The notes under the pieces are model-generated. The model ran no database searches. It saw nothing but the letters and a program-made list of their open reading frames with translations, and was not told the DNA's origin. The position numbers and the translations under genes were made by a program. Below are positions 31,219-38,729 of a stretch of DNA of 63,767 nucleotides, in pieces. The stretch is from positions 1 to 63,767 of the IMG/VR virus record IMGVR_UViG_3300046479_000008; one strand, given 5' to 3'. This DNA is from a virus. Every line of letters starts with the position of its first letter. Within the stretch, counting starts at the first letter, position 1.

Positions 31219-31661
31219 CACAGGAGCACCTTGGAGATCAGCTTGGAGGCCAAGGCAGCATCGAAGCTGTTGCCGTAGCCGAACTTCAAGACGCGCATCA
31301 CCGCGCCCATGTCTTTCTTGGTCTCTGCGCCTGTGCGCTCGATGGCTGCATCAACTGCGGCCTGGAGCTCGTGCTCGGATAACATCTTCGGTAAGTAGGT
31401 CTCCAGGACCTTGATTTCGGCGGCTTCCAAGGCGCTCTTGTCCAAAGCTCCACCTCGGGTGAACTGCTCGATGGAGTCCTGACGTTGCTTGACCATGCGC
31501 TTGAGGACCACTTGGGATTCGTCGTCAGTCAGGGTATATCCATTGCCTTTAGCGATGGCCTCATTACCCAGCTGGGTGATCGCCATACGCAGGACGGTCA
31601 TCAGGGGTTTGTTCTGGTCCATCATGGCCAGCTTGAGATCGTTCTTGATCTTGTTTAACAT
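31218..31661 (-). CDS. GatB/YqeY-like protein
   Basis: ATG at 31661 with AGGAG nine bases upstream gives 147 residues, the usual YqeY length. MLNKIKNDLKLAMMDQNKPL opens like YqeY proteins; VLKRMVKQRQDSIEQFTRGG and KDMGAVMRVL towards the end are characteristic. The family shares the tail domain of the tRNA-amidotransferase subunit GatB, which contacts tRNA; the stand-alone form has no established reaction. A tRNA-linked role would suit the other RNA genes here (inference). Confidence 0.88.
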   Translation of the reverse strand: MLNKIKNDLKLAMMDQNKPLMTVLRMAITQLGNEAIAKGNGYTLTDDESQVVLKRMVKQRQDSIEQFTRGGALDKSALEAAEIKVLETYLPKMLSEHELQAAVDAAIERTGAETKKDMGAVMRVLKFGYGNSFDAALASKLISKVLL

Positions 31662-31662
31662 A

Positions 31663-32112
31663 TCAATATGCTCCTGGTTGAACTTGGTAACATGCCAGTC
31701 CGGCACCGCGCCACATGGCGACCATCTTGTCGCGGTCTTCTAACACGAATAGAACGTCTTCGGGTTTGAAGTGGAAACGCTCCATGGCTAGCAGGAAGGC
31801 TTCCCATTTTACGATCGTGTCGGATCGAAAATCTTTTTTTGGTCTCATGAGCAGAGCTTCGCTCCCAAAGAACAATTCATGCTTAGTGAGCCACTCTTCG
31901 GTCTGGGGTCGCCACTGCTCATCACGACCAGTGACGTAGAGCACTAGATGTTCGGTTTCCATCATCCCACGGAGTAGGGCTTCCACCCCAGGGTAGATTG
32001 GATCATGAATACAATTGGAGTTGAACTCATCCCATTGCTTGCTCTTGGCGAAGTGCTCTCGGTGCTGAGCATCACAGAGGGTTCCATCTAGATCACATAT
32101 AATAATGCCCAT
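31663..32112 (-). CDS. HAD phosphatase of the polynucleotide kinase type
   Basis: 149 residues starting directly with the catalytic loop CDLDGTLCD (Asp7, Asp9). It continues with HREHFAKSKQWDEFN, YVTGRDE (motif II), a central TEEWLTKHELFF, LLMRPKKDFRSD and FVLEDRDKMV. This series is that of the 3'-phosphatase domain of T4 PseT and relatives. The kinase domain is missing. It would remove 3' or cyclic phosphates from nucleic-acid ends ahead of ligation or repair. Confidence 0.88.
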   Translation of the reverse strand: MGIIICDLDGTLCDAQHREHFAKSKQWDEFNSNCIHDPIYPGVEALLRGMMETEHLVLYVTGRDEQWRPQTEEWLTKHELFFGSEALLMRPKKDFRSDTIVKWEAFLLAMERFHFKPEDVLFVLEDRDKMVAMWRGAGLACYQVQPGAY

Positions 32113-32181
32113 GAATAGGTCTCCAAACTAGGATAGCGATTTCCTGGAAGAAAGGTAGGACTCACATGGGGAGATACTGAT

Positions 32182-32958
32182 ATGACTGGAAATTATGGTT
32201 GGCATCCTGACAAGCCTGACCACCGAGATTTGAAATATGCAATCCATCGTATGGGCGTTGAAGCTCCTGAGGATGCCAGCAAGCTGGTTACTCACGTAGA
32301 CCTCACTGCACAGATGCCTCCAGTGTATGACCAGGGTGAGTTGGGCTCTTGCACCGGCAACTCCATCGCTGCAGGATTCCAGTTCGAGCGTATGAAGCAG
32401 AAACTCGCCAACTGGGTTCCCTCTCGGCTGTTCATCTACTACTTCGAACGGCTCATGGAAGGGACCGTCAATGAGGATGCTGGTGCGCAGATCCGTGATG
32501 GTATCAAAGTCATTGCTACCAATGGTGTGCCCGAAGAGACCCTGTGGCCCTACAACCCCACTGAGTTCGCGATCAAGCCCACTACGGCAGCGATCCAGTT
32601 CGCTGAAGCCCATAAGGCCACCCAGTATATGCGCTTAGATGGCACCAAGCTCTCTGAGCTCAAGACCTGTCTCGCTGCTGGCTATCCGTTCGTATTCGGC
32701 TTCACCGTCTACCCGGCCTTCGAATCTGAGGAAGTCGCTAAGACCGGTGTGTGCCCCATGCCGGATCTCACCACTCAGCCTGTGGGCGGCCATGCTGTTC
32801 TGTGCGTTGGGTATGACGATGCCTCCCAGACCTTCCGGGTTCGCAACTCCTGGGGACCCGATTGGGGTCAAAAGGGCTACTTCACCATCCCCTATGCTTA
32901 CTTGACCAACCCTGACCTGGCCCAGGACTTCTGGACCATCCGCCTCGTCAACGCATAA
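32182..32958 (+). CDS. papain-like (C1) cysteine peptidase
   Basis: 258 residues on an isolated plus-strand unit with its own terminator. Gln51 and Cys57 in DQGELGSCTGN, His204 in GGHAVLCVGYDD and Asn222 in VRNSWGPDWGQKGYF give the full papain site. There is no signal peptide and no long propeptide, so it should act in the cytoplasm or be packaged. Phage copies are known but their targets are not. GGGGAG precedes the ATG. Third positions favour C more than in its neighbours, as in highly expressed genes. Confidence 0.93.
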   Translation: MTGNYGWHPDKPDHRDLKYAIHRMGVEAPEDASKLVTHVDLTAQMPPVYDQGELGSCTGNSIAAGFQFERMKQKLANWVPSRLFIYYFERLMEGTVNEDAGAQIRDGIKVIATNGVPEETLWPYNPTEFAIKPTTAAIQFAEAHKATQYMRLDGTKLSELKTCLAAGYPFVFGFTVYPAFESEEVAKTGVCPMPDLTTQPVGGHAVLCVGYDDASQTFRVRNSWGPDWGQKGYFTIPYAYLTNPDLAQDFWTIRLVNA

Positions 32959-32980
32959 TCGACGCTTAAACGACCAATTA

Positions 32981-33002
32981 GGCCCCCTCCTTGGGGCCTT
33001 TT
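32981..33002 (+). terminator. Rho-independent terminator of the C1 peptidase gene
   Basis: GGCCCC and GGGGCC form a stem around CTCCTT, followed by TTTT. It starts 23 bases after the stop codon. Confidence 0.85.
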
Positions 33003-33006
33003 ACGT

Positions 33007-33270
33007 CTATGCCATCTTCATTCTGCTGCCTCTGGTCTTGAGGGTGAGACCTAGAGCGGCTGCGATCCGTTCTCGACCCTCTAGGGTGTGAAGTAGATGG
33101 GGCATATGCCGCTCAAAGACCTCATAATTGGGGTGTCTACGGAGATTCTTCTCAGAGATATCTAACTCTGGCTTGGGTTTTGGCAGGGGTTTTACGAATA
33201 GCCACCGGAATATTCCCCGGAAGATCCCCAATCCACAGCGTTTTATGAAGTCAAACAGAAGAAAGATCAT
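33007..33270 (-). CDS. small membrane-associated protein, 87 aa
   Basis: The first ~27 residues (MIFLLFDFIKRCGLGIFRGI) are hydrophobic with a few Arg/Lys and may form an amphipathic or short membrane helix. A Pro/Lys linker and a basic helical tail (HTLEGRERIAAALGLTLKTR) follow. ATG at 33270 is directly next to the stop of the ATP-grasp gene. Function unknown. Confidence 0.6.
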   Translation of the reverse strand: MIFLLFDFIKRCGLGIFRGIFRWLFVKPLPKPKPELDISEKNLRRHPNYEVFERHMPHLLHTLEGRERIAAALGLTLKTRGSRMKMA

Positions 33271-34140
33271 CTAGAACTCCATGCTTTCGATAGCCTCAAC
33301 GATCTTACCCACGTTACAGGCGTAGAATCCTGAGGAATTCAGGTTGTTGACCTCGATCACCCTGGGGCCTTCATGGGTCTCAGCGATGTCAATCACGAAC
33401 CCTCGGGCGGGTTGCCATTGGTCGATCATCTTCTGAGCAAACTCAGCCACATACGGGGGAACGTATTCGTCATAGACCACCCGAAGTCCTAGCTTGTACA
33501 TGCTCTGGGTGACAATACGCTTGTCTACGACGAAGAACCGATACTCCGCAAGGATCTCCTGCCAAGGAGAAGCCATCACTTCCGTAGCTGGGCTCAACCA
33601 TCTGGGATCCCGACCCTGAGAGAGCAGAGTAGATCTCCAATCCTCGAACTCATCCCTGTCCAGGACTAGACCTGTAAAGGCCTTAGTGTCCTCACAAGGA
33701 CGAATGAACACCTTGTCCACAAAGGGGATCTGCAGCGTTCCCAATGGGCCCACGACAGCTACGGCGTTAAGGAGATTGTGACCCCAACCCTCCACCCATC
33801 TGGAATAATGGAAGTTGTCGTTCAGGAATGTCCCCGGAACCCATCCCCATTCCTTGGCTACGATGTTCATCAGGGTAGCCCCACAGACCATCGTATACAC
33901 CTTGGGAGATTCTTCCATCAGCGTCTGCGAGGGATGCATGCAAACTACTGGTCCGGTGATCTCTGGCATTTCGTCCACGTTGTCATAGAGCGAGAAGTCA
34001 AGATCGTAGGGAACCAGCTTGTGCGTGTGAGGAAGAAACTTGACCAGCGTGTAGGGGATCCCACCCCGGTCCAAAGCCTCCAAGAGGGCTTGATGACCGG
34101 CTTCGCTGAACACGTTGTCCTGAATAATCCAATGCATCAT
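33271..34140 (-). CDS. ATP-grasp protein (R2K/DUF4343-like)
   Basis: Start at one of two adjacent ATGs (34140 or 34137); 288-289 residues. The C-terminal half has the ATP-grasp pattern: EYRFFVVDKRIVTQSMY, GFVIDIAETHEGPRVIEVN with the metal-binding Glu/Asn, and NSSGFYACNVGKIVEAI. The N-terminus (GPVVCMHPSQTLM) is the family's Rossmann-like lid. Phage and bacterial R2K members are thought to couple amino or peptide groups to an acid; the substrate here is unknown. It precedes the 97-residue unknown gene by one base. Confidence 0.78.
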   Translation of the reverse strand: MMHWIIQDNVFSEAGHQALLEALDRGGIPYTLVKFLPHTHKLVPYDLDFSLYDNVDEMPEITGPVVCMHPSQTLMEESPKVYTMVCGATLMNIVAKEWGWVPGTFLNDNFHYSRWVEGWGHNLLNAVAVVGPLGTLQIPFVDKVFIRPCEDTKAFTGLVLDRDEFEDWRSTLLSQGRDPRWLSPATEVMASPWQEILAEYRFFVVDKRIVTQSMYKLGLRVVYDEYVPPYVAEFAQKMIDQWQPARGFVIDIAETHEGPRVIEVNNLNSSGFYACNVGKIVEAIESMEF

Positions 34141-34141
34141 A

Positions 34142-34435
34142 TCACCAATAGAAGTTCTGCCACTCAGGATACTCATTTTGGAGAACCACCAGAGACACTG
34201 GCTTGGCCCAGACCTGCTTGTAGCTGGGCTCTTCCACTTCAATCAGAACCTCAATCTCCTGATTGCAGATCTGGAATCCTTTGATCTCCCCGAATTCCCC
34301 GATGTAGAGATTTCCTCCCATGGTGTATACGGGGGCAATGACCTGCGCATAGATCTTGGGCGGGAATTCATCGAAGTCCACCATCACATCTAGGTTGAAG
34401 AAATGCACACGATTCGCGTTCACTTGTTCTCCCAT
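34142..34435 (-). CDS. hypothetical protein, 97 aa
   Basis: ATG at 34435 overlapping the methyltransferase gene by 16 bases. Beta-rich (FPPKIYAQVIAPVYTMGGNL, IEVLIEVEEPSYKQVW). No family recognised. Between ATP-grasp and methyltransferase genes it might be an accessory to either; the sequence does not decide. Confidence 0.6.
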   Translation of the reverse strand: MGEQVNANRVHFFNLDVMVDFDEFPPKIYAQVIAPVYTMGGNLYIGEFGEIKGFQICNQEIEVLIEVEEPSYKQVWAKPVSLVVLQNEYPEWQNFYW

Positions 34436-35166
34436 AAGGCCTTGTAACCTGCTGACACATCAATCTCAATTGCATCCAGACCAAGCATCCGCGCTGCGAG
34501 CAAGGTTGTACCAGAGCCGGCAAACGGGTCCAAGACCATACCCTTGTTGGCTGCCAATTGTAGACACCACAGGGGAAGCTCTAAGGGGAATGAAGCAGGA
34601 TGCTCCTTAGGCCCGTGAGTGGTAGGGTAGGGGATGAACCACACATTGCCCCGGCACCGCTTGTCGGCCTTGATTCCCTTGAACCGAGCGATGTTGCTCT
34701 TGTCCTTATAGGGAACCCCGATGGCCACACGATCCAGGTCCACTTTGTTCTTGGTCAGGTGGAAGATATGCTCGTGGGTGGAGTTGAGGTAGCTGGGAGA
34801 GTTCACGGTCTTGAAGTGACCCTGTGTGTCCTCACCAATGCTGATGCTCTTGACCCATATGATGTCATTCTGCACTTGCCAGCCAGCATGAAGGAAATTT
34901 CCAAGCAGCTCATAGACTCGCATGGGCTGAGATGGTTTGGAACCCACCTGTAGGAAGAGACTCCCGTAATCGCTTGTGGCTCTCAATAACCCCTTAGCTA
35001 CATCCCACAGGAACATCCTATATTCTTCATCTCTTAGGTTGTCGTCCCAGACGTCATACTTGACCCCAATGTTATAGGGTGGGGATGTGACTGTGGTCTG
35101 GATGGACCCCTGGGGAATCAATGCCAGTTGCTCTCGGACATCCCCTACCCTATAGTCAATGGTCAT
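34420..35166 (-). CDS. DNA methyltransferase (N4-cytosine/N6-adenine, beta class)
   Basis: 248 residues. Catalytic motif IV TSPPYNIG lies at 27-34 near the N-terminus and the SAM-binding DPFAGSGTT at 213-221 near the C-terminus, the beta-class order. TSPPY is more usual for N4-cytosine enzymes, but N6-adenine cannot be excluded. The target recognition region between them includes THEHIFHLTK and HASFPLELP-type segments. No cognate restriction gene is nearby, so a solitary protective methylase is likely. Confidence 0.92.
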   Translation of the reverse strand: MTIDYRVGDVREQLALIPQGSIQTTVTSPPYNIGVKYDVWDDNLRDEEYRMFLWDVAKGLLRATSDYGSLFLQVGSKPSQPMRVYELLGNFLHAGWQVQNDIIWVKSISIGEDTQGHFKTVNSPSYLNSTHEHIFHLTKNKVDLDRVAIGVPYKDKSNIARFKGIKADKRCRGNVWFIPYPTTHGPKEHPASFPLELPLWCLQLAANKGMVLDPFAGSGTTLLAARMLGLDAIEIDVSAGYKALWENK

Positions 35167-35167
35167 G

Positions 35168-36031
35168 CTACTTCCTCTGCATCTCGGGGATGGCCTCGTG
35201 GGTCGTGTGCTCCCAAACCTCTTGGATCTGATCCTTGGTCAGGGGATCGGTGCGGTAGAATTGCAGGGGTTTCTTGGGGTCAGCGGTTTTTTCGAAGCCG
35301 TTGAATCCCATACCTTGATTAGGATCATAGACCCCAGCTTGCTTGACCGGGCAATCGTGGTAGTTCTCGAAGGAGCAGATCCCTTTCTGAGCACACTCAA
35401 CACGGAGTACGGTCTCGAATTCAGGGAAGATCTCCAGGACGGCATTGCGCATGCTACGGGCCATGAGCTGAATCTCCCTCTGGGCTCTGCAGCACAGGCG
35501 ATGGGACAGGAACTCACTGAGGCTGCGCAGGTTGATGGTCATGAGCAGGTTGGTGCAGTTGGCGTGCGGTAGGGTCTGACGGGCATCCTGAGTGGGAACA
35601 CCCATCTCGATGAGCTTGAAGTAGCCCTCGTATTCACTCTTGAGCAGGTCTTCGTAGAAGGCGATCTGCTCACTATACTGCTCCTGGTGGTCTTCCCATT
35701 CCAGAGGCAGGCAATACTGCATATCTGAGATCACCACGGTGCGCTGGCTCTGCACGGAGAAGCTACAGGTCCTTGTGCGGGTGGCCTGAGCCATCAGCGA
35801 TCTGGATACGTCCTGGATCAAGAAGGAGAAGTTCACGTGCTCCCAGGCACTCCGGATGGTCCCGAGGGAGTATTTGAGCTCGGTGGCCTTCTTCTCAGGA
35901 CTCCAGGCCTTGATCTCGTCGAACATCGAGGGGCTCATGGACAGCCGGGTCATCTTCGCCAGCAAGAGCATGTCGATAGCGAAGGGGGTGTGGTTGATCA
36001 GGGTGACTTTAGGGTGTTTGAATTCAGTCAT
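35168..36031 (-). CDS. thyX: flavin-dependent thymidylate synthase
   Basis: 287 residues. The ThyX motif RHRxxSxxxxSxR appears as RTRTCSFSVQSQR (85-97), with Thr in place of the His. Other family elements are NLLMTINLRSLSEFLSHRLC and the helix REIQLMARSM. It methylates dUMP using methylene-tetrahydrofolate, FAD and NADPH. With dUTPase and dCMP deaminase it completes a phage route to dTMP. The Cys cluster CAQKGICSFENYHDC near the C-terminus is extra. Cotranscribed with the methyltransferase. Confidence 0.93.
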   Translation of the reverse strand: MTEFKHPKVTLINHTPFAIDMLLLAKMTRLSMSPSMFDEIKAWSPEKKATELKYSLGTIRSAWEHVNFSFLIQDVSRSLMAQATRTRTCSFSVQSQRTVVISDMQYCLPLEWEDHQEQYSEQIAFYEDLLKSEYEGYFKLIEMGVPTQDARQTLPHANCTNLLMTINLRSLSEFLSHRLCCRAQREIQLMARSMRNAVLEIFPEFETVLRVECAQKGICSFENYHDCPVKQAGVYDPNQGMGFNGFEKTADPKKPLQFYRTDPLTKDQIQEVWEHTTHEAIPEMQRK

Positions 36032-36381
36032 GGATTCTCCTTCTCTAGGGATACTGCCTCGTTCAATAGCTGAAGGCCGTGGCGCAGAGCGTCATGGGCC
36101 TTCTTTACTGGGCCTTCCGGAGGGAACCGTCCTTCGGCTTCAGCGTTCCGGCGAATCAGCTCCATGGCCGCATAGAGATCCAGGAATTCCTCCTTTAGGC
36201 TCAGGAATTCCCGTCCTGCTGCATCTGGCTGAGCCTGTTCTAGGCTATGGATACGCTGCTGCAGGGCATCCAAGACCTCCAGGTTCTCTCGGCCACAAGG
36301 GCCTGACCCCATCTTCTCCCGGATCGAGGGGGCAACGTCCAGCCAAGGGATATGTGTGGAGAGGGTTTCAGCTGTGTTCAT
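36028..36381 (-). CDS. hypothetical helical protein, 117 aa
   Basis: ATG at 36381, and its end overlaps thyX by four bases (ATGA). Almost wholly helical with Leu/Glu heptads (LEVLDALQQRIHSLEQAQ), probably a short coiled coil. No family recognised. Confidence 0.65.
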   Translation of the reverse strand: MNTAETLSTHIPWLDVAPSIREKMGSGPCGRENLEVLDALQQRIHSLEQAQPDAAGREFLSLKEEFLDLYAAMELIRRNAEAEGRFPPEGPVKKAHDALRHGLQLLNEAVSLEKENP

Positions 36382-36383
36382 GG

Positions 36384-36593
36384 TTAACCCTTGATGGCCG
36401 ACCGGACTCTACGCAGTTCCTTGGCCAAACGGACCAGTCCCTTGGTGCTGCGGATCCCTCGGCCCTGTGCTAGGGCCTCCAGGTGCGTCCGGTCCTCCTT
36501 GTGGCGAAGGCCCCAAAGGTCTGGGGGGATGTTCAACATGGGAATACAGTTGGCAACAATGAGATTGCGGATACGGATGTTGTTGGGTCTCAT
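36384..36593 (-). CDS. small basic protein, 69 aa
   Basis: ATG at 36593, two bases before the next gene. Arg-rich (VRLAKELRRVRSAIKG at the end), so nucleic-acid binding is plausible. First gene of the minus-strand operon that leads to thyX; the 59 bases upstream are shared with the divergent HNH gene. Confidence 0.6.
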   Translation of the reverse strand: MRPNNIRIRNLIVANCIPMLNIPPDLWGLRHKEDRTHLEALAQGRGIRSTKGLVRLAKELRRVRSAIKG

Positions 36594-36652
36594 GGGCTTT
36601 CTTCTCCTATTTTGTTAAAGGGTTGGAGCATATCCGAGGTTAAGGACATCAG

Positions 36653-37030
36653 ATGTTACTAAAGTTACTGCGTATTGCTTGCTCTGTGCTCAGAGAGGGC
36701 AGCAAGGTTGTCACCCGTAGCTCTGGGTGGCCTACAGCTAGGAAGCATCATTTGAAGGCTCAACCTTATTGTGCTGCCTGTGGGGGAACCACTCTGCTGC
36801 AGGTGCATCATATGTTGCCATTTCACCTTGATCCCCAGCTTGAATTGGATCAAACCAATCTAATCACTCTATGCATGGGAACCAAGGAGTGTCATCTGGT
36901 CATCGGTCATGGTGGTGATTTCCATCACTACAATCCTAATGTCCTGGGGGATGCCCAGACGGTGTTGAATGATCCAAGCAAGTTCGCTGCTGTCAAGGCC
37001 AATGCTGAGGCCACTAGGAAGCCATTATGA
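36653..37030 (+). CDS. HNH endonuclease
   Basis: 125 residues on the plus strand. Cys41-x-x-Cys44 (YCAACGG), then LQVHHMLPF with the catalytic His pair, NLITLCMGTKECHLVIGH completing the zinc/HNH fold. These free-standing enzymes are nicking or homing nucleases in phages; no intron is seen beside it. Its stop overlaps the next gene (ATGA). The N-terminus has a short helix MLLKLLRIACSVLR. Confidence 0.88.
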   Translation: MLLKLLRIACSVLREGSKVVTRSSGWPTARKHHLKAQPYCAACGGTTLLQVHHMLPFHLDPQLELDQTNLITLCMGTKECHLVIGHGGDFHHYNPNVLGDAQTVLNDPSKFAAVKANAEATRKPL

Positions 37031-37494
37031 ACGATAGAGATATGTTTCCAGAGATCCAAGATGGTGATCTAATTGCCTTCCAATGCCGAAAGGGATTGGG
37101 AGACTGGCTGATCCGTTGGTGGACCAAGAGCCCATGGACCCATGTGGGAGTAGCGTGTTGGTGGCGAGACACACTGATGATCGTGGAATCCTATCCGGGC
37201 TATGGGGTGCGTTGTCGTCCGCTGTCCCAGGACCTACAAGATGCTTACTGGATTCCCACCGGGCTGTCTTGGACTCCAAGGCTACATGAGATGGCCACTG
37301 ATCTGTTTGACACCCCGTATTCTTGGATCAACGATTGGCAAGCCGCATGGGGAGAAAAGCTGTTGGGACATCATATGCAATGTGCTCAATATGCCTCTTA
37401 CATCTTTACGCAAGCAGGACTCAAAGGAATGCCCTTGAGCCCCACACCGGGTAATGTTGTAGCTTGCTTCAAGGCCCAACCACAGAAGCTATGA
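37027..37494 (+). CDS. NlpC/P60-like permuted papain amidase (YiiX type)
   Basis: 155 residues. His39 in WTHVGVAC comes before Cys119 in HHMQCAQYAS, the permuted order of YiiX/LRAT-like members. DGDLIAFQCRKGLGDWLIRW at the start is typical. Such proteins hydrolyse amide or ester bonds in cell-wall peptides or lipids; no signal peptide is present. Coupled to the HNH gene. Its last six bases overlap the convergent minus-strand gene. Confidence 0.85.
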   Translation: MNDRDMFPEIQDGDLIAFQCRKGLGDWLIRWWTKSPWTHVGVACWWRDTLMIVESYPGYGVRCRPLSQDLQDAYWIPTGLSWTPRLHEMATDLFDTPYSWINDWQAAWGEKLLGHHMQCAQYASYIFTQAGLKGMPLSPTPGNVVACFKAQPQKL

Positions 37495-37737
37495 GTAGTC
37501 GTAGACCTTCTGCATGAGCCAGATCTGCCAGCAGATCCAGAAGGCATATCCGAAGATCAGACACACACCGGGAATCCAGTGGAGACTCAGACCCAGGACA
37601 ATGGCTTCAATTCGAGCCAAATTGATAAGCTCCTCGGTCCAGACTTCTCTGTTCCAAATCTGCTTGTGCCGCAGGGCGGTCAGGGTGTCTGTGGACAGCA
37701 GGGTCTTGAAGTAGCTCTTGAGGTTCTGGAGAATCAT
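37489..37737 (-). CDS. single-pass membrane protein, 82 aa
   Basis: Residues ~46-76 (IVLGLSLHWIPGVCLIFGYA and following FWICWQIWLM) are hydrophobic and contain one or two membrane helices near the C-terminus. The N-terminal half is soluble and basic. ATG overlaps the upstream FAD gene stop by four bases. Size and topology would fit a holin or inner-membrane accessory, without proof. Confidence 0.6.
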   Translation of the reverse strand: MILQNLKSYFKTLLSTDTLTALRHKQIWNREVWTEELINLARIEAIVLGLSLHWIPGVCLIFGYAFWICWQIWLMQKVYDYS

Positions 37738-38729
37738 AGCCGATCCCTATTCTTGAGCATGGCCAGCTGACGGCCATATTGGTCCTTATGGTCAATGAAC
37801 CCGGCGACGATGCCAGCGTCCTCAACTACATCATGCATGAGCAGGTTGGGCTTCCAGGTGGCAAAGCGGCCCAAGGAATAGATGCTATAGAGTTCACTCA
37901 GGGCCATGATGAACCCTCTGCGAGCAGTCTCGTCAATGGGGACCAGCTTACCGAACCGTTGCTCCTTCATCTTGATGTCTCCGATCACGGCGTGCTCGAT
38001 ACCGAAGTTATCCAAGACGCACATGGCAGTCCGGGCCAGCCAACCCAAGCCAACCATATCCAAACCGGAACTGAAGTCATCCATACGAGGACGAGGCTCG
38101 GTCTGGAACTCAATGATCAACTGGTTGCCCGTTATTGAGCAGCGATAGAAGGATTCGTCCCCAGGGTAGTAGAGGGTCTGATAGACGTCAACCTCCGGCT
38201 CAAGCAGCTGCACCGTCACGGCCCAGATGCTCTTGTAGTTGAACTGCGGTGGCTCCGGCCAGCCCACCATCTTCATCATCACCGGCATAGGGATGGTGCT
38301 CACGGCAGGACACATAGCTCCTTGAGCGATGATCAGATCGTCTGCAGTCAAGGGGGAGTTATAGATGATCTCCACCCCCTCGGAGAGACGAGCCACGAAA
38401 TCCTTTGGGGCGATCCAACGGTCGGTGGTGTCTAGGTTCATGATGCTCCGACCACGCACAGTTCCGTTGGTCTTCAGGGAATACATATTCCCCAACCGCA
38501 GAGTCGGCTGTGTGATGATCTCTCCCTCGTAGTGAATCCCCTTCAGGACCTTCACCTTCTTGAACGGGATCCCTGTGATCTCTGAGATCTGTTCATCCCG
38601 GAATCGCAGCAGAGCCTCATGGTTATGTGGCAGAGAGGGTTGAGCCTCGTGGATGACTGGACGATGCTTGCGGAGCACATGGGCAGCAATCAAGCCAGCC
38701 ATACCCCCGCCATAGATATCAATGCTCAT
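37734..38729 (-). CDS. FAD-dependent oxidoreductase, UDP-galactopyranose mutase-like
   Basis: 331 residues. The N-terminal Rossmann loop DIYGGGMAGLIAAHVL binds FAD. The C-terminal segment SLGRFATWKPNLLMHDVVED resembles the flavin-contact end of UDP-galactopyranose mutase and amine oxidase proteins. The middle is diverged and shorter than in characterised mutases (~370-390 residues), so the substrate is uncertain; sugar nucleotide modification is a guess. Cotranscribed with the MazG-like gene through an ATGA overlap. Confidence 0.75.
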   Translation of the reverse strand: MSIDIYGGGMAGLIAAHVLRKHRPVIHEAQPSLPHNHEALLRFRDEQISEITGIPFKKVKVLKGIHYEGEIITQPTLRLGNMYSLKTNGTVRGRSIMNLDTTDRWIAPKDFVARLSEGVEIIYNSPLTADDLIIAQGAMCPAVSTIPMPVMMKMVGWPEPPQFNYKSIWAVTVQLLEPEVDVYQTLYYPGDESFYRCSITGNQLIIEFQTEPRPRMDDFSSGLDMVGLGWLARTAMCVLDNFGIEHAVIGDIKMKEQRFGKLVPIDETARRGFIMALSELYSIYSLGRFATWKPNLLMHDVVEDAGIVAGFIDHKDQYGRQLAMLKNRDRL

